Below are positions 9,638 to 17,531 of a DNA stretch of 64,000 nucleotides, in pieces. Position 1 is the stretch's first letter; every line of letters starts with the position of its first letter. Below the pieces are notes generated by a model. The model had not been told where the DNA came from, did no database searches, and worked only from the letters and a program-made list of their open reading frames with translations. The DNA lies in contig NZ_CP086615.1 in NCBI RefSeq assembly GCF_020883455.1, forward strand, positions 1,736,001-1,800,000, written 5' to 3'. Origin of the DNA: Spiribacter halobius. GTDB lineage: Bacteria > Pseudomonadota > Gammaproteobacteria > Nitrococcales > Nitrococcaceae. A program made the position numbers and the translations under genes.

Positions 9638-10474
9638 CTAGCGATCCACGAACAGGTCCAGTACCAGCTCCGATTCCGGCAGCGCCGGATCCACCTGGTA
9701 GCCGCTGAAGTCGGTGACGCCCTCACCACGCAGCACGTCCTCGTCGATGAAGAACTGCCCGGTGCACTCGCGGCTTGGCCGCGTCAGGATCACGTGCGCC
9801 GCATCGGCCACGATCTCCGGGTGGCGGCCGCGGGCGGAGAGGGCGGGGCCGCCGAGCAGATTGTCCACCGCGGCGGTCTTCAGCAGCGTGCGCGGCCACA
9901 GGGCGTTGCAGGCGACGCCGCGGTCGCGGAACTCCTCGGCCATGCCCAGCATGCACAGGCTCATGCCGAACTTGGCCAGGCTGTAGCCGACGTGCCCGCT
10001 GAACCAGCGCGGCTGCAGGTCGAGCGGCGGCGCCAGTGTCAGGATATGCGGATTCTCTGCCCGCAGCAGATGCGGCAGGCAGCTCTGGCTGCAGAGGTAG
10101 GTGCCGCGGGCGTTGACCTGGTGCATGAGGTCAAAGCGCTTCATCGGCAGGTCCAGCGTGCCGCGCAGGTCGATGGCGCTGGCGTTGTTGACCAGGATGT
10201 CGATACCGCCGAACCGCGCCACCGCCGCGTCCACGGCGGCCTGCGCTGCCGCCTCGTCGCGGATGTCGGTGACCACCGGCAGACAGCGTCCGCCTGCGGC
10301 CTCTACCGCCGCCGCTGCCTCGGGCAGCGTTCCGGGCAGCTTCGGGTGCGGGCGCTCGGTCTTGGCTGCGAGCACGACATTCGCCCCGTCGGCCCCGCAC
10401 CGCCGGGCAATGGCGAGCCCGACCCCGCGGCTGCCCCCGGTGATGAACACCGTCCGCCCCGACAGCGTTGCCAT
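9638..10474 (-). CDS. SDR-family oxidoreductase, HSDL2-like
   Basis: 278 aa. The NAD(P)-binding motif TGGSRGVG is at 12-19 and NNAS follows at about 95. The stretch HVGYSLAKFGMSLCMLGMAEEF is characteristic of hydroxysteroid-dehydrogenase-like protein 2 and carries the Tyr/Lys pair. In HSDL2 proteins the catalytic Ser sits in an LSPPL motif; here the segment is LTLAPPL, with Ala in place of Ser. Activity as a normal SDR is therefore uncertain. The ATG at 10474 was preferred because it starts the Rossmann fold and has AGGAGG upstream; a longer in-frame version adds 18 basic residues with no support. The substrate is unknown. Confidence 0.85.
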   Translation of the reverse strand: MATLSGRTVFITGGSRGVGLAIARRCGADGANVVLAAKTERPHPKLPGTLPEAAAAVEAAGGRCLPVVTDIRDEAAAQAAVDAAVARFGGIDILVNNASAIDLRGTLDLPMKRFDLMHQVNARGTYLCSQSCLPHLLRAENPHILTLAPPLDLQPRWFSGHVGYSLAKFGMSLCMLGMAEEFRDRGVACNALWPRTLLKTAAVDNLLGGPALSARGRHPEIVADAAHVILTRPSRECTGQFFIDEDVLRGEGVTDFSGYQVDPALPESELVLDLFVDR

Positions 10475-10832
10475 ACCCGTAGCCCTCCTCACCGATACGA
10501 CCCGGCCTCGCCGGCACCGGACTGACACTGGGCAAGGTCTGTCCCAGCCCGGAGCCTCCTTCTCGCCCGGAGCATACGCCAGCGTATGTTCGCCCGTCGA
10601 TGGACCCCGTCCGACCCGGTGTCACTGGATGGCCCCTTTCCGTCCCTGCCTTGCCCCCTCCCGGGCATGAGGCAGCCATGCCGCTGCCGTGCAATGGCGC
10701 TGGCCGCGCTTCGCCGGGCGGCCACAAGGAATGCCACTGGAGAGCCCCCGACATGACGACACTGATCCTCGACGACCTGAGCGAAGCGGCCCGCCGCCGC
10801 CTGTTGGGAACGCCACCGGCCCGCCCGGGCGC
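10475..10832. other. 358-bp intergenic region with a 16-bp palindrome
   Basis: It holds the upstream region of the SDR gene (minus) and the 3' flank of the YheT-like gene (minus). CATACGC-CA-GCGTATG at 10573-10588 is a perfect inverted repeat about 100 bp upstream of the SDR start and could be an operator. A possible degraded antitoxin start lies at 10753. No convincing complete gene is present. Confidence 0.5.
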
Positions 10833-10929
10833 TCAGTCCGGAAACCCCTCCGCCAGCGCCGCCAGCGTGCGCCGCTCGACCCAGTACCGCGGCCGGAACA
10901 AGGGGCCCGCCTCGAGAAAGCCGACGTGA
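10753..10929 (+). pseudogene. possible remnant of a ribbon-helix-helix antitoxin
   Basis: The first residues, MTTLILDDLSEAARRRL, look like the N-terminal beta strand and helix of FitA/VapB-type ribbon-helix-helix antitoxins. The similarity stops after about 18 codons. The remaining frame (58 aa in total) overlaps the 3' end of the opposite-strand hydrolase gene and has no family features. No toxin partner is adjacent. It is either a truncated remnant or coincidence. Confidence 0.2.
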
Positions 10930-11825
10930 CCGCCCCGCGGGCTGACCTCCAGGTCCACCGCCGGGGAAACCCGACCCGGGATGCCCGCGGCGGGTACGAA
11001 GGGGTCGTCCCGGGCCTGCAGCACCAGCGTGGGATCCGCGATACGGGCGAGAGCCGGGCCGGGGCTGCAGGCGCGGTAGTAGCCCACGGCACCGTCGAAG
11101 CCGTGCAGCGGCGCGGTCACATGCTCGTCGAAGGCGCGCAGGCTGCGCAGCTCATGGATCCGCTCCGCGGGCCAGGGCGCATCCGGCCGGCCCTCGAACT
11201 TGGCCCGATAACCCCGCCGCAGCCCCCGCAGCAGGTGCCGCTGGTAGACCCGGGCAAAGCCCTGGTCCACCGCCCGCGCGCAGGCATCCAGGTCGAACGG
11301 CACCGACACCGCCACCGTCAGCTCCGGCTGGACGACGCTCGCCCCGGCGGCCCGCCAGTTGAGCGCCATGGCGCCGCCGAGGGAAAAACCCACCACCGCG
11401 GCAGGTCGTTCACCGAGCTGCCGGCGCAGGTGGGCGAGGGCATGCAGGGCGTCGTCCCAGGCGCCGGCATGGTAGAACCTCGGCAGGCGGTTCGGCCGTC
11501 CGGCCGCTCCCCGATACTGCAGCGCAACCCCCTGATAGCCCGCGGCGTCCAGCGCGGCCAGGAGGCCGAGAATGTAAGGTGAGTTGGCACAGCCCCCGAG
11601 GCCGTGCAGCGCCAGTACCAGTGGTCCCGAGCGCCGCGGGCCGAGGAAGGTATCGACGAAGTCGCCGTCCGGCAGCTCCACCCGCTCCCGGCTCAGCGCC
11701 ACCGGCGGCGGCCGCCGCAACAGCGCCGGCACCATGGTCTGCAGATGCCGGCCCCGCACCAGCGGATGCGGCCGGAACCCGCTGCTGCGCGCCTCCGTGG
11801 CGGGTTTGTCTATCGGAACGTCCAT
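10833..11825 (-). CDS. YheT-family alpha/beta hydrolase
   Basis: 330 aa, the usual length of the YheT/ABHD1-3 group of hydrolases (E. coli YheT 340 aa). The start region GFRPHPLVRGRHLQTMVPALLRR is diagnostic. The oxyanion-side HGLGG is at 74-78, the nucleophile elbow GFSLGG gives S148, the acid is at 273/274 (ARDDPF) and the base is H300 (RGGHVGF). The true start is ATG 11825, although an open frame extends upstream antisense to the kinase gene. The substrate is unknown; the family is linked to short-chain esters and lipids. No signal peptide is seen. Confidence 0.9.
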   Translation of the reverse strand: MDVPIDKPATEARSSGFRPHPLVRGRHLQTMVPALLRRPPPVALSRERVELPDGDFVDTFLGPRRSGPLVLALHGLGGCANSPYILGLLAALDAAGYQGVALQYRGAAGRPNRLPRFYHAGAWDDALHALAHLRRQLGERPAAVVGFSLGGAMALNWRAAGASVVQPELTVAVSVPFDLDACARAVDQGFARVYQRHLLRGLRRGYRAKFEGRPDAPWPAERIHELRSLRAFDEHVTAPLHGFDGAVGYYRACSPGPALARIADPTLVLQARDDPFVPAAGIPGRVSPAVDLEVSPRGGHVGFLEAGPLFRPRYWVERRTLAALAEGFPD

Positions 11826-11895
11826 TTGCCCCGAGTGTAAGGCAACGGTTTCCGTAGGTCGCACACGGCGGCGCCGTGCACGACCTACATCCCGG

Positions 11896-14667
11896 TTACG
11901 AGCCGGTGCCGGCCGCGAGCCGCGGTGGGGCGGCGGGCTCGATGTCGCAGTGCTCGCCGCCGGCCCGGGGGAGGGTGACGATGAAGCAGGCGCCCTCGCC
12001 CGGGGTGCTCTCCACCGTGATGTCGCCCCAGTGCAGCTCGACGATGCGGCGGGCGATGGACAGGCCGAGGCCGCTGCCCTGGGGCTTGCCGGCGCGCTGG
12101 TCCTGAAGCTGGTGGAACTTCTCGAAGATGCGTGCCTGCTCCGCGGGCGGAATGCCGGGGCCGTTGTCCTGGACCCGCAGGGTGATGCGCTGGTCATCGG
12201 CCGCCAGACCGAGGTGCACCTCGCCGCTGCCGCGGGGGCAGAACTTTGCGGCATTGGAGAGCAGATTGATGAGGAGCTGCATCAGCCGGTCCCGGTCGCC
12301 CTTGACCGGCGCCGGCCCCTTGGGTGGATCCAGGCGCAGCGCTACCTCCGCCTCGTGGAACAGCTGCGAGGTCGCGTCCGCCGCCTCGCGCGCGACCTCG
12401 GCCAGGTCCAGCGTCTCCAGCCGCCAGCCGCTCCATCCGCTCTCCATCCGCGAGAGGTCCAGGACCTCGTTGATCAGGCGGCTCAGGCGCTCGGTTTCCC
12501 GGACTACGATCTGCAGGAACTCCCGGCGCTGCTCGTCGGGCATGTCCGGGCTCTCCAGCAGGATCTCGCCGAAGGCCCGGATCGAGGTGAGCGGCGTGCG
12601 CAGCTCATGACTGACCATGGAGACGAACTCGTCCTTGAGCCGGTCGAGCTCCTGCAGCCGCTCGTTGGCGGCGCGCAGCTGGGCGGTGGCGCGCTCCAGC
12701 TCCTGGGATTTCTGCTCCAGGCGTCGGCTGTATTCGATGGCCTGGGAGGTGGCGTCGAGGATCTCCAGCACGCCCTCGAAGGTGAGCGCTTCGCCCTTGA
12801 CCACCGAGCCCATCATCACCCGCGCCGAGGTGGCACCGATGTGCCCCGCGAGCAGCCGCTCGGCGTGGCTCACCAGGGCCGGGTCGGCGAGGGCGTCGTC
12901 CGCGGGCAGGCCGCCATGGCGGCGGCCATAGTCGGCGAAGGCCTCGTGGGTGCGCCGGGCGCCGAGGAAGCGGGCGAGCAGGGCGTGCAGGTCCGCCACC
13001 GTGGTGCGTCCCTGCCAGAAGCGGCCCTCGTGGCCCGACTGACGGAAGACGTCCACGAACAGCGTCGCCTGGATGCGGTCGATGTCCCGTGTCGGGCCGA
13101 ACACCGACAGGCCGATGGTCAGCCCCGTGTTCAGCAGCAGGCTCCATAGGGTGCCGTGGGCGATCGCATCCAGCCCCTCGAGGCCGAACAGTGCCTCCGG
13201 GCGCAGCCAGCCGATCCCGCCCGGGCCCTCGGCGAGCCAGGCCATGGGCAGCCAGCCGGCCCGGATCAGCGCCGGCAGCAGCAGCGTGTAGCCCCAGACC
13301 AGGAAGCCGCCGACCAGGCCGGCCAGTGCCCCGCGGCGCTGGGCGCCGTGCCAGTAGAGCCCGAGCAGGATGGGCGGGGCGAACTGGGCCACTGCCGCGA
13401 AGGCGATGAGGCCGATGCTGACCAGCGCATAGCTTTCGCCCACCAGCGCGTAATAGACGTAGCCGAGCAGGACGACCGCCACGATGGCGAGCCGGCGCAC
13501 GCGCAGCACCAGCCGGCGCAGGTCGGCGTCGCCACGGCTCGGCAGCAGGCCGCTGCGCAGCAGCGCCGGCATGACGAGGTCGTTGCTGATCATGGTGGAG
13601 AGCGCCACGGTGGCGACGATCACCATGCTGGTGGCCGCGGAGAAACCGCCGAGATAGACCAGCAGCGCCAGCAGCTCCTGGCCCTGGGACAGGGGCAGGG
13701 TGAGTACGAACGTGTCCGGGTCCACGCCATGGCCTAGGGTGAGCAGCCCGCCCAGGGCGATGGGCAGGACGAACAGGTTGATCACGAACAGGTACAGCGG
13801 AAACAGCCAGGCCGCGGTGAGCAGGTGCCGCTCGTCGGTGTTCTCCACCACCGTGATCTGGAACTGCCGCGGCAGGAAAAGCACCGCCGCCATTGACAGC
13901 ACCGTCAGCGCGATCCAGTGCCCGTAGCCGCCCGGCAGCGCCCCGAGACCGAACAGCGGCACAAGCTCGGGCTGGCTCGAGGCCCGCTGCAGCAGATCGC
14001 CGACGCCGTTGAACAGCCCCCAGGTCACGAACGCCCCGACGGCAAGAAAGGCCACGAGCTTGACCACCGACTCGAAGGCGATGGCCACCACCATGCCCTC
14101 GTGGCGCTCGGTGGCGTCCAGGTGGCGGGTGCCGAAGAGGATGGCGAACGCCGCCAGCACCATGGCCACGTAGAAGGCCTTGTCAGACAGGAAGAGCCCC
14201 GAGCCGACCATGGCCTCGCCCCCCTGGAGCACGCTGAAGCTGGCGGAGACGGCCTTCAGCTGCAGGGCGATGTAGGGTGTGGAGGCCACCACGGCGATCA
14301 CGGTGGACGCTGCGCCGAGGCCGACGCTCTTGCCGTAGCGCGAGGCGATGAAATCGGCGATGGAGGTGATGCGGTAGGTCTTGCAGATGCGGATGATCTT
14401 GCGCAGCACCAGCCACCACAGCGCCGCCATGAGGGTAGGGCCGAGGTAGATGGGCAGGAAGCCGATGCCGGTCGCCGCGGCGCGGCCCACGCTGCCGTAG
14501 AAGGTCCAGGCCGTGCAGTAGACGGCGATGGACAGGGTATAGACGTAGGGGTTGCCGGCGAGCGAATTGCCCGCGTCCGCGCGCCGGTCCGCCAGCCAGG
14601 CGATGGCGAACAGCAGCGCCAGATAGAGGAAGGACAGACCTAGGATCAGCCCCTGGTCAACTGTCAT
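11896..14667 (-). CDS. Na+/solute symporter-like sensor histidine kinase with STAC domain
   Basis: 923 aa inner-membrane kinase. Residues about 5-490 form a complete sodium/solute symporter (SSS) module of about 13 membrane helices. A STAC-type linker follows at about 520-625, then a coiled coil at about 640-680. The HisKA domain carries H687 in VSMVSHELRTPL, and the HATPase has DNGPGIP and GSGLGLSI. This is the MxtR/CrbS layout, in which the transport-like domain senses or moves a substrate to control kinase activity. It overlaps by 11 bp the small membrane gene at 14657-14845. It lies downstream of the exonuclease and receiver genes on the same strand, so a four-gene operon is likely. The ligand cannot be read. 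In Pseudomonas and Vibrio, related kinases govern acetate metabolism. Confidence 0.92.
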   Translation of the reverse strand: MTVDQGLILGLSFLYLALLFAIAWLADRRADAGNSLAGNPYVYTLSIAVYCTAWTFYGSVGRAAATGIGFLPIYLGPTLMAALWWLVLRKIIRICKTYRITSIADFIASRYGKSVGLGAASTVIAVVASTPYIALQLKAVSASFSVLQGGEAMVGSGLFLSDKAFYVAMVLAAFAILFGTRHLDATERHEGMVVAIAFESVVKLVAFLAVGAFVTWGLFNGVGDLLQRASSQPELVPLFGLGALPGGYGHWIALTVLSMAAVLFLPRQFQITVVENTDERHLLTAAWLFPLYLFVINLFVLPIALGGLLTLGHGVDPDTFVLTLPLSQGQELLALLVYLGGFSAATSMVIVATVALSTMISNDLVMPALLRSGLLPSRGDADLRRLVLRVRRLAIVAVVLLGYVYYALVGESYALVSIGLIAFAAVAQFAPPILLGLYWHGAQRRGALAGLVGGFLVWGYTLLLPALIRAGWLPMAWLAEGPGGIGWLRPEALFGLEGLDAIAHGTLWSLLLNTGLTIGLSVFGPTRDIDRIQATLFVDVFRQSGHEGRFWQGRTTVADLHALLARFLGARRTHEAFADYGRRHGGLPADDALADPALVSHAERLLAGHIGATSARVMMGSVVKGEALTFEGVLEILDATSQAIEYSRRLEQKSQELERATAQLRAANERLQELDRLKDEFVSMVSHELRTPLTSIRAFGEILLESPDMPDEQRREFLQIVVRETERLSRLINEVLDLSRMESGWSGWRLETLDLAEVAREAADATSQLFHEAEVALRLDPPKGPAPVKGDRDRLMQLLINLLSNAAKFCPRGSGEVHLGLAADDQRITLRVQDNGPGIPPAEQARIFEKFHQLQDQRAGKPQGSGLGLSIARRIVELHWGDITVESTPGEGACFIVTLPRAGGEHCDIEPAAPPRLAAGTGS

Positions 14668-14845
14668 CCGCCCTCCGGTGCAGCGCCGCGAGCAGCAGGA
14701 TGAAGCCGGCCCAGACCGCGAACAGCCCGGCCCAGAGCCATCCGCGGCCGGCGGCGGCGAGCAGAGACAGGCCCGGGTAGGCGAAGACCACCAGTCCGAG
14801 CAGGAACAGCGCCACGGCGCGATCGGCGAAGCGCGAGCGTGACAT
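14657..14845 (-). CDS. small two-helix membrane protein upstream of the SSS kinase
   Basis: 62 aa with two hydrophobic segments (about 10-30 and 36-54) separated by a short loop, a basic N-terminus and an HRRADD tail. Its 3' end overlaps the kinase start by 11 bp, which implies coupled translation. The exonuclease gene ends only 2 bp before its start codon on the transcribed strand. I do not recognise the family. Comparable tiny membrane proteins precede SSS-type kinases, including the second one in this window (33753-33947). A partner or chaperone role is inferred from position only. Confidence 0.7.
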   Translation of the reverse strand: MSRSRFADRAVALFLLGLVVFAYPGLSLLAAAGRGWLWAGLFAVWAGFILLLAALHRRADDS

Positions 14846-14847
14846 GG

Positions 14848-16935
14848 CTAGAAGGCCCGCTGCTGGCGCCGGTACTCGACCATGCGCTCGGAGGCGCCGA
14901 CCGCGTCGCGCAGGGTGACGATGCCCTGGGTCGGCAGCAGATCCAGCAGGCGCACGAAGATCTCCGCGGTGGTGAGGGCATCCCCGAGGGCCGTGTGGCG
15001 TCCGCCGACGCTCACGCCGAGGCGCTGCGCGATGGCCTCCAGCGTGTGCTCGGGAGTGTGGTCGTGGATGAGGATGGACAGCAGCAGCGAGTCGAGCACC
15101 GGGTTGTCGAAGATCACCCCGGTGGGGCGCTGCTTCAGCTTCAGGAAGCGCATGTCGAAGGCGACGTTGTGCCCCACCAGCACGGCGTCGCCGACAAAGG
15201 CGCGAAAACGCCGCAGCGCCTCGGCGATGTCCGGCGCGTCGGCCACGTCGGCGTCGGTGAGTCCGTGGACTCGGGTGGCGAGCTCCGGGATGCCGCGGCC
15301 GGGGTTGACCAGGGTTTCGAAGGTCTCGCCATGGATGACGCGACCGGCGGTGACCCGCACCGCGCCGATGGCCACGATCTCGTCGCCGTGGCTGGGCTCC
15401 AGGCCGGTGGTCTCGGTGTCGAAGACGACGTAATCCAGCTCCGCCAGCGGCCGCTCGGCCAGCTCGCCCAGCGGCCGGGCGCGCTCACTCAGGCTGAAAT
15501 CGTAGAACTCGGGCCGCGGCGGCAACGGCCGGCCCGGCTCCAGCTTGGCCGGCGCCGCGGGCAGGGGCAGCCGGAGCAGGGCGCGCTGCTCGTCCGCCGG
15601 CTCGCGAAAGCTCCAGACGGTGGTGTCGTGGCGCTCCAGCACCTCGCGGGCGCTCACCGTGCCGCCCACGTCCTCCAGGGGGGCGTCCAGCCAGCCGGCG
15701 AGGCGGGCGGTGGGGACTGGCCGGCCGGACCAGCTCATGTCCAGATAGACGCGGCTGCCTTCCTCGCGGCCGCTGACCGTGAGCGCCGCCACGGCGTGCT
15801 CCGTGCGCAGGCGCAGCAGCAGCGTCTCCAGCACCTGGCTCACCAGATAGGGCTCGGCCCGCACCCAGACATCGGCGGCGGCCTGTACCCGCGGCAGGGC
15901 CTCGCCCTGGCGCTGGACGACGCTCGCCAGCAGATCCCCGGCGTGGACGTCTTCCAGCCGCCAGTTGTCGGTAACCACGGATTCCGTCTCGGCGCAGAGC
16001 CGCGCGAAGCGCTCGCCGAGGCGCGCGCTCTCGTCATCGATCACCCGGCCGAACCGCTCGACGTCGGCGGTGAGGCCCTCGGCGCGGGCGATGGCCAGGT
16101 TCTCGCTCGCCGCCCGCAGGCTCGCCAGGGGATCGCGCAGTCCCTCCACCTCCTGGCGCAGGGCACGCTCGCGGCGCAGCAGGGCGCGGGTGCGGGTGCT
16201 GACGTCCTCCAGCGTGAGCACGAAGCCGCCGGCCTCGGGGCCGTCCTCTGCCAGCAGGGTGACCCGGCAGCGCAGCAGTCGGTCGCCGCTTGCGCTGGCG
16301 CAGACAAGGTCGGCGCCGTCGTTGCCGCCGGCCTCCGCGCCGGCACGGCGCTGGCGCAGCAGGTCGAGGGTGTGGCGCAGGGGCGCGTCGTTCAGCACCT
16401 CGCCCACCCGGCGGCCGAGGCCGAGGGCGGGCTCGCCCTGGAGCAGGGCGCGGGCGGCATCGTTGTAGAGCAGGAGTCGGCCCTCGGCGTCACAGACCAC
16501 GACGCCCTCGCGGATTTCCCGCAGCACCGTTTCCAGCCGCGCCTTGCGCTCCTCCAGCCGGGCCGACCAGGCGGCCACCGCCTCGCCGAGCTCCGCCTGA
16601 CTGCGGCTGATCGCCGCCCCGAGCTCCTGCACCCGCTCCGGCAGCCGCTCCAGCCAGTGGCGGCCGCGCAGCTCCAGGCGGTGCTCGGGGTTGGAGCAGG
16701 CGAGGATTTCCGCACCGCGGCTCACCGTCGCCAGAGGGCGCAGCACCCGCCGGTCCAGCACCACCACGATCAACAGTGTCACCAGGATGGCGAGGCCGCC
16801 CAGGGCGAGCACTGCCGGCATCGCCGCCGGATAGCCGAGGGCAAGCCCCGCGGTGAGGCCGGCGAGGATAAGCACCCCCAGCGCGGCGAGATACCAGGCG
16901 CGGCGGCGGATCGGGGGCAGGCGGAAGGCCCGCAC
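14848..16935 (-). CDS. membrane-anchored PAS/kinase-like protein fused to a DEDDh 3'-5' exonuclease
   Basis: 695 aa. There are two membrane helices at about 12-33 and 39-60, then a HAMP-like/coiled stretch. A PAS domain (about 130-230, EGVVVCDAEGRLLLYNDAARALL) is followed by a kinase-like region (about 235-430) in which I see no convincing HisKA histidine and only a poor ATPase. The C-terminal DnaQ-like exonuclease starts with the Asp/Glu pair of FDTETTG at 506-508. Later come VGHNVAFDMRFLKL and HTALGDALTTAEIF, which supply the remaining acidic residues and the catalytic His. It lies 3 bp from the receiver gene. Such fusions sit beside MxtR-type kinases in other gammaproteobacteria. The nucleic-acid substrate and the meaning of membrane anchoring are unknown. 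Confidence 0.88.
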   Translation of the reverse strand: MRAFRLPPIRRRAWYLAALGVLILAGLTAGLALGYPAAMPAVLALGGLAILVTLLIVVVLDRRVLRPLATVSRGAEILACSNPEHRLELRGRHWLERLPERVQELGAAISRSQAELGEAVAAWSARLEERKARLETVLREIREGVVVCDAEGRLLLYNDAARALLQGEPALGLGRRVGEVLNDAPLRHTLDLLRQRRAGAEAGGNDGADLVCASASGDRLLRCRVTLLAEDGPEAGGFVLTLEDVSTRTRALLRRERALRQEVEGLRDPLASLRAASENLAIARAEGLTADVERFGRVIDDESARLGERFARLCAETESVVTDNWRLEDVHAGDLLASVVQRQGEALPRVQAAADVWVRAEPYLVSQVLETLLLRLRTEHAVAALTVSGREEGSRVYLDMSWSGRPVPTARLAGWLDAPLEDVGGTVSAREVLERHDTTVWSFREPADEQRALLRLPLPAAPAKLEPGRPLPPRPEFYDFSLSERARPLGELAERPLAELDYVVFDTETTGLEPSHGDEIVAIGAVRVTAGRVIHGETFETLVNPGRGIPELATRVHGLTDADVADAPDIAEALRRFRAFVGDAVLVGHNVAFDMRFLKLKQRPTGVIFDNPVLDSLLLSILIHDHTPEHTLEAIAQRLGVSVGGRHTALGDALTTAEIFVRLLDLLPTQGIVTLRDAVGASERMVEYRRQQRAF

Positions 16936-16938
16936 GGC

Positions 16939-17313
16939 TCAGTCCGCCTCGCCGGCGAGCCGTCGCACGCGCTCCACCACCTCGCGGGTGGAGAACGGCT
17001 TGACGATGTAGTCGTCGGCGCCGAGGGACAGCCCCTTCTCCCGGTCCACCTCGCGACCGCGGGCGGTGAGCATGAGGATGGGGACGCTCTCGAGGCCGGG
17101 TTGCTCGCGCAGGGCCTGGCAGAGCTCGTAGCCATCCATCCCGGGGAGCATGATGTCCAGCAGTACGACGTCGGGGCGCTGCTCGCGGGCCGCTGCGAGG
17201 GCGCCTTCGCCGTCATTTGCCGTGGCCACGCTGAAGCCGCTGCGGCTCAGCAGGAACTCCAGCGAGAGCACGATGTTGGGTTCGTCGTCGACGATCAGCA
17301 CGTGTTGGGCCAT
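16939..17313 (-). CDS. single-domain response regulator
   Basis: 124 aa receiver with no output domain. The acidic pocket is at D9-D10, the phospho-acceptor is D53 (LLDIMLPGMDGYELC), and the switch Thr and Lys lie in LTARG and YIVKPF. It is the first gene of the minus-strand cluster, divergent from the DUF294 gene with 218 bp between them. The likely phospho-donor is the SSS kinase three genes downstream. With no DNA-binding domain it should act by protein contact, perhaps on the PAS-exonuclease or as a phospho-sink; this is inference. Confidence 0.9.
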   Translation of the reverse strand: MAQHVLIVDDEPNIVLSLEFLLSRSGFSVATANDGEGALAAAREQRPDVVLLDIMLPGMDGYELCQALREQPGLESVPILMLTARGREVDREKGLSLGADDYIVKPFSTREVVERVRRLAGEAD

Positions 17314-17531
17314 GGCGGCGCCCTTGTCGTTCTGGCGGACCCGGTGCCGCCCGTCTCTCCTCCAGCGGCCGCCCCTGGGCGGCCGGGGATCCTTGCCCTC
17401 AGTATACGCACGCGGCAGAGCGGCTTGTCAGCGGCCCGGCGGCGTTCGACCGGGGACCGCTGACGGGGCTACTCTGGTGGCTGGTGCACCGGGCTCGTAC
17501 GGTCGGTGCCGCCTTCGCCGCGGGAGTGATC

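Noticed and set aside
14839-17463. Long plus-strand open frame opposite the exonuclease and receiver genes
   Set aside because: It covers two well-supported minus-strand genes; the translation lacks any domain.
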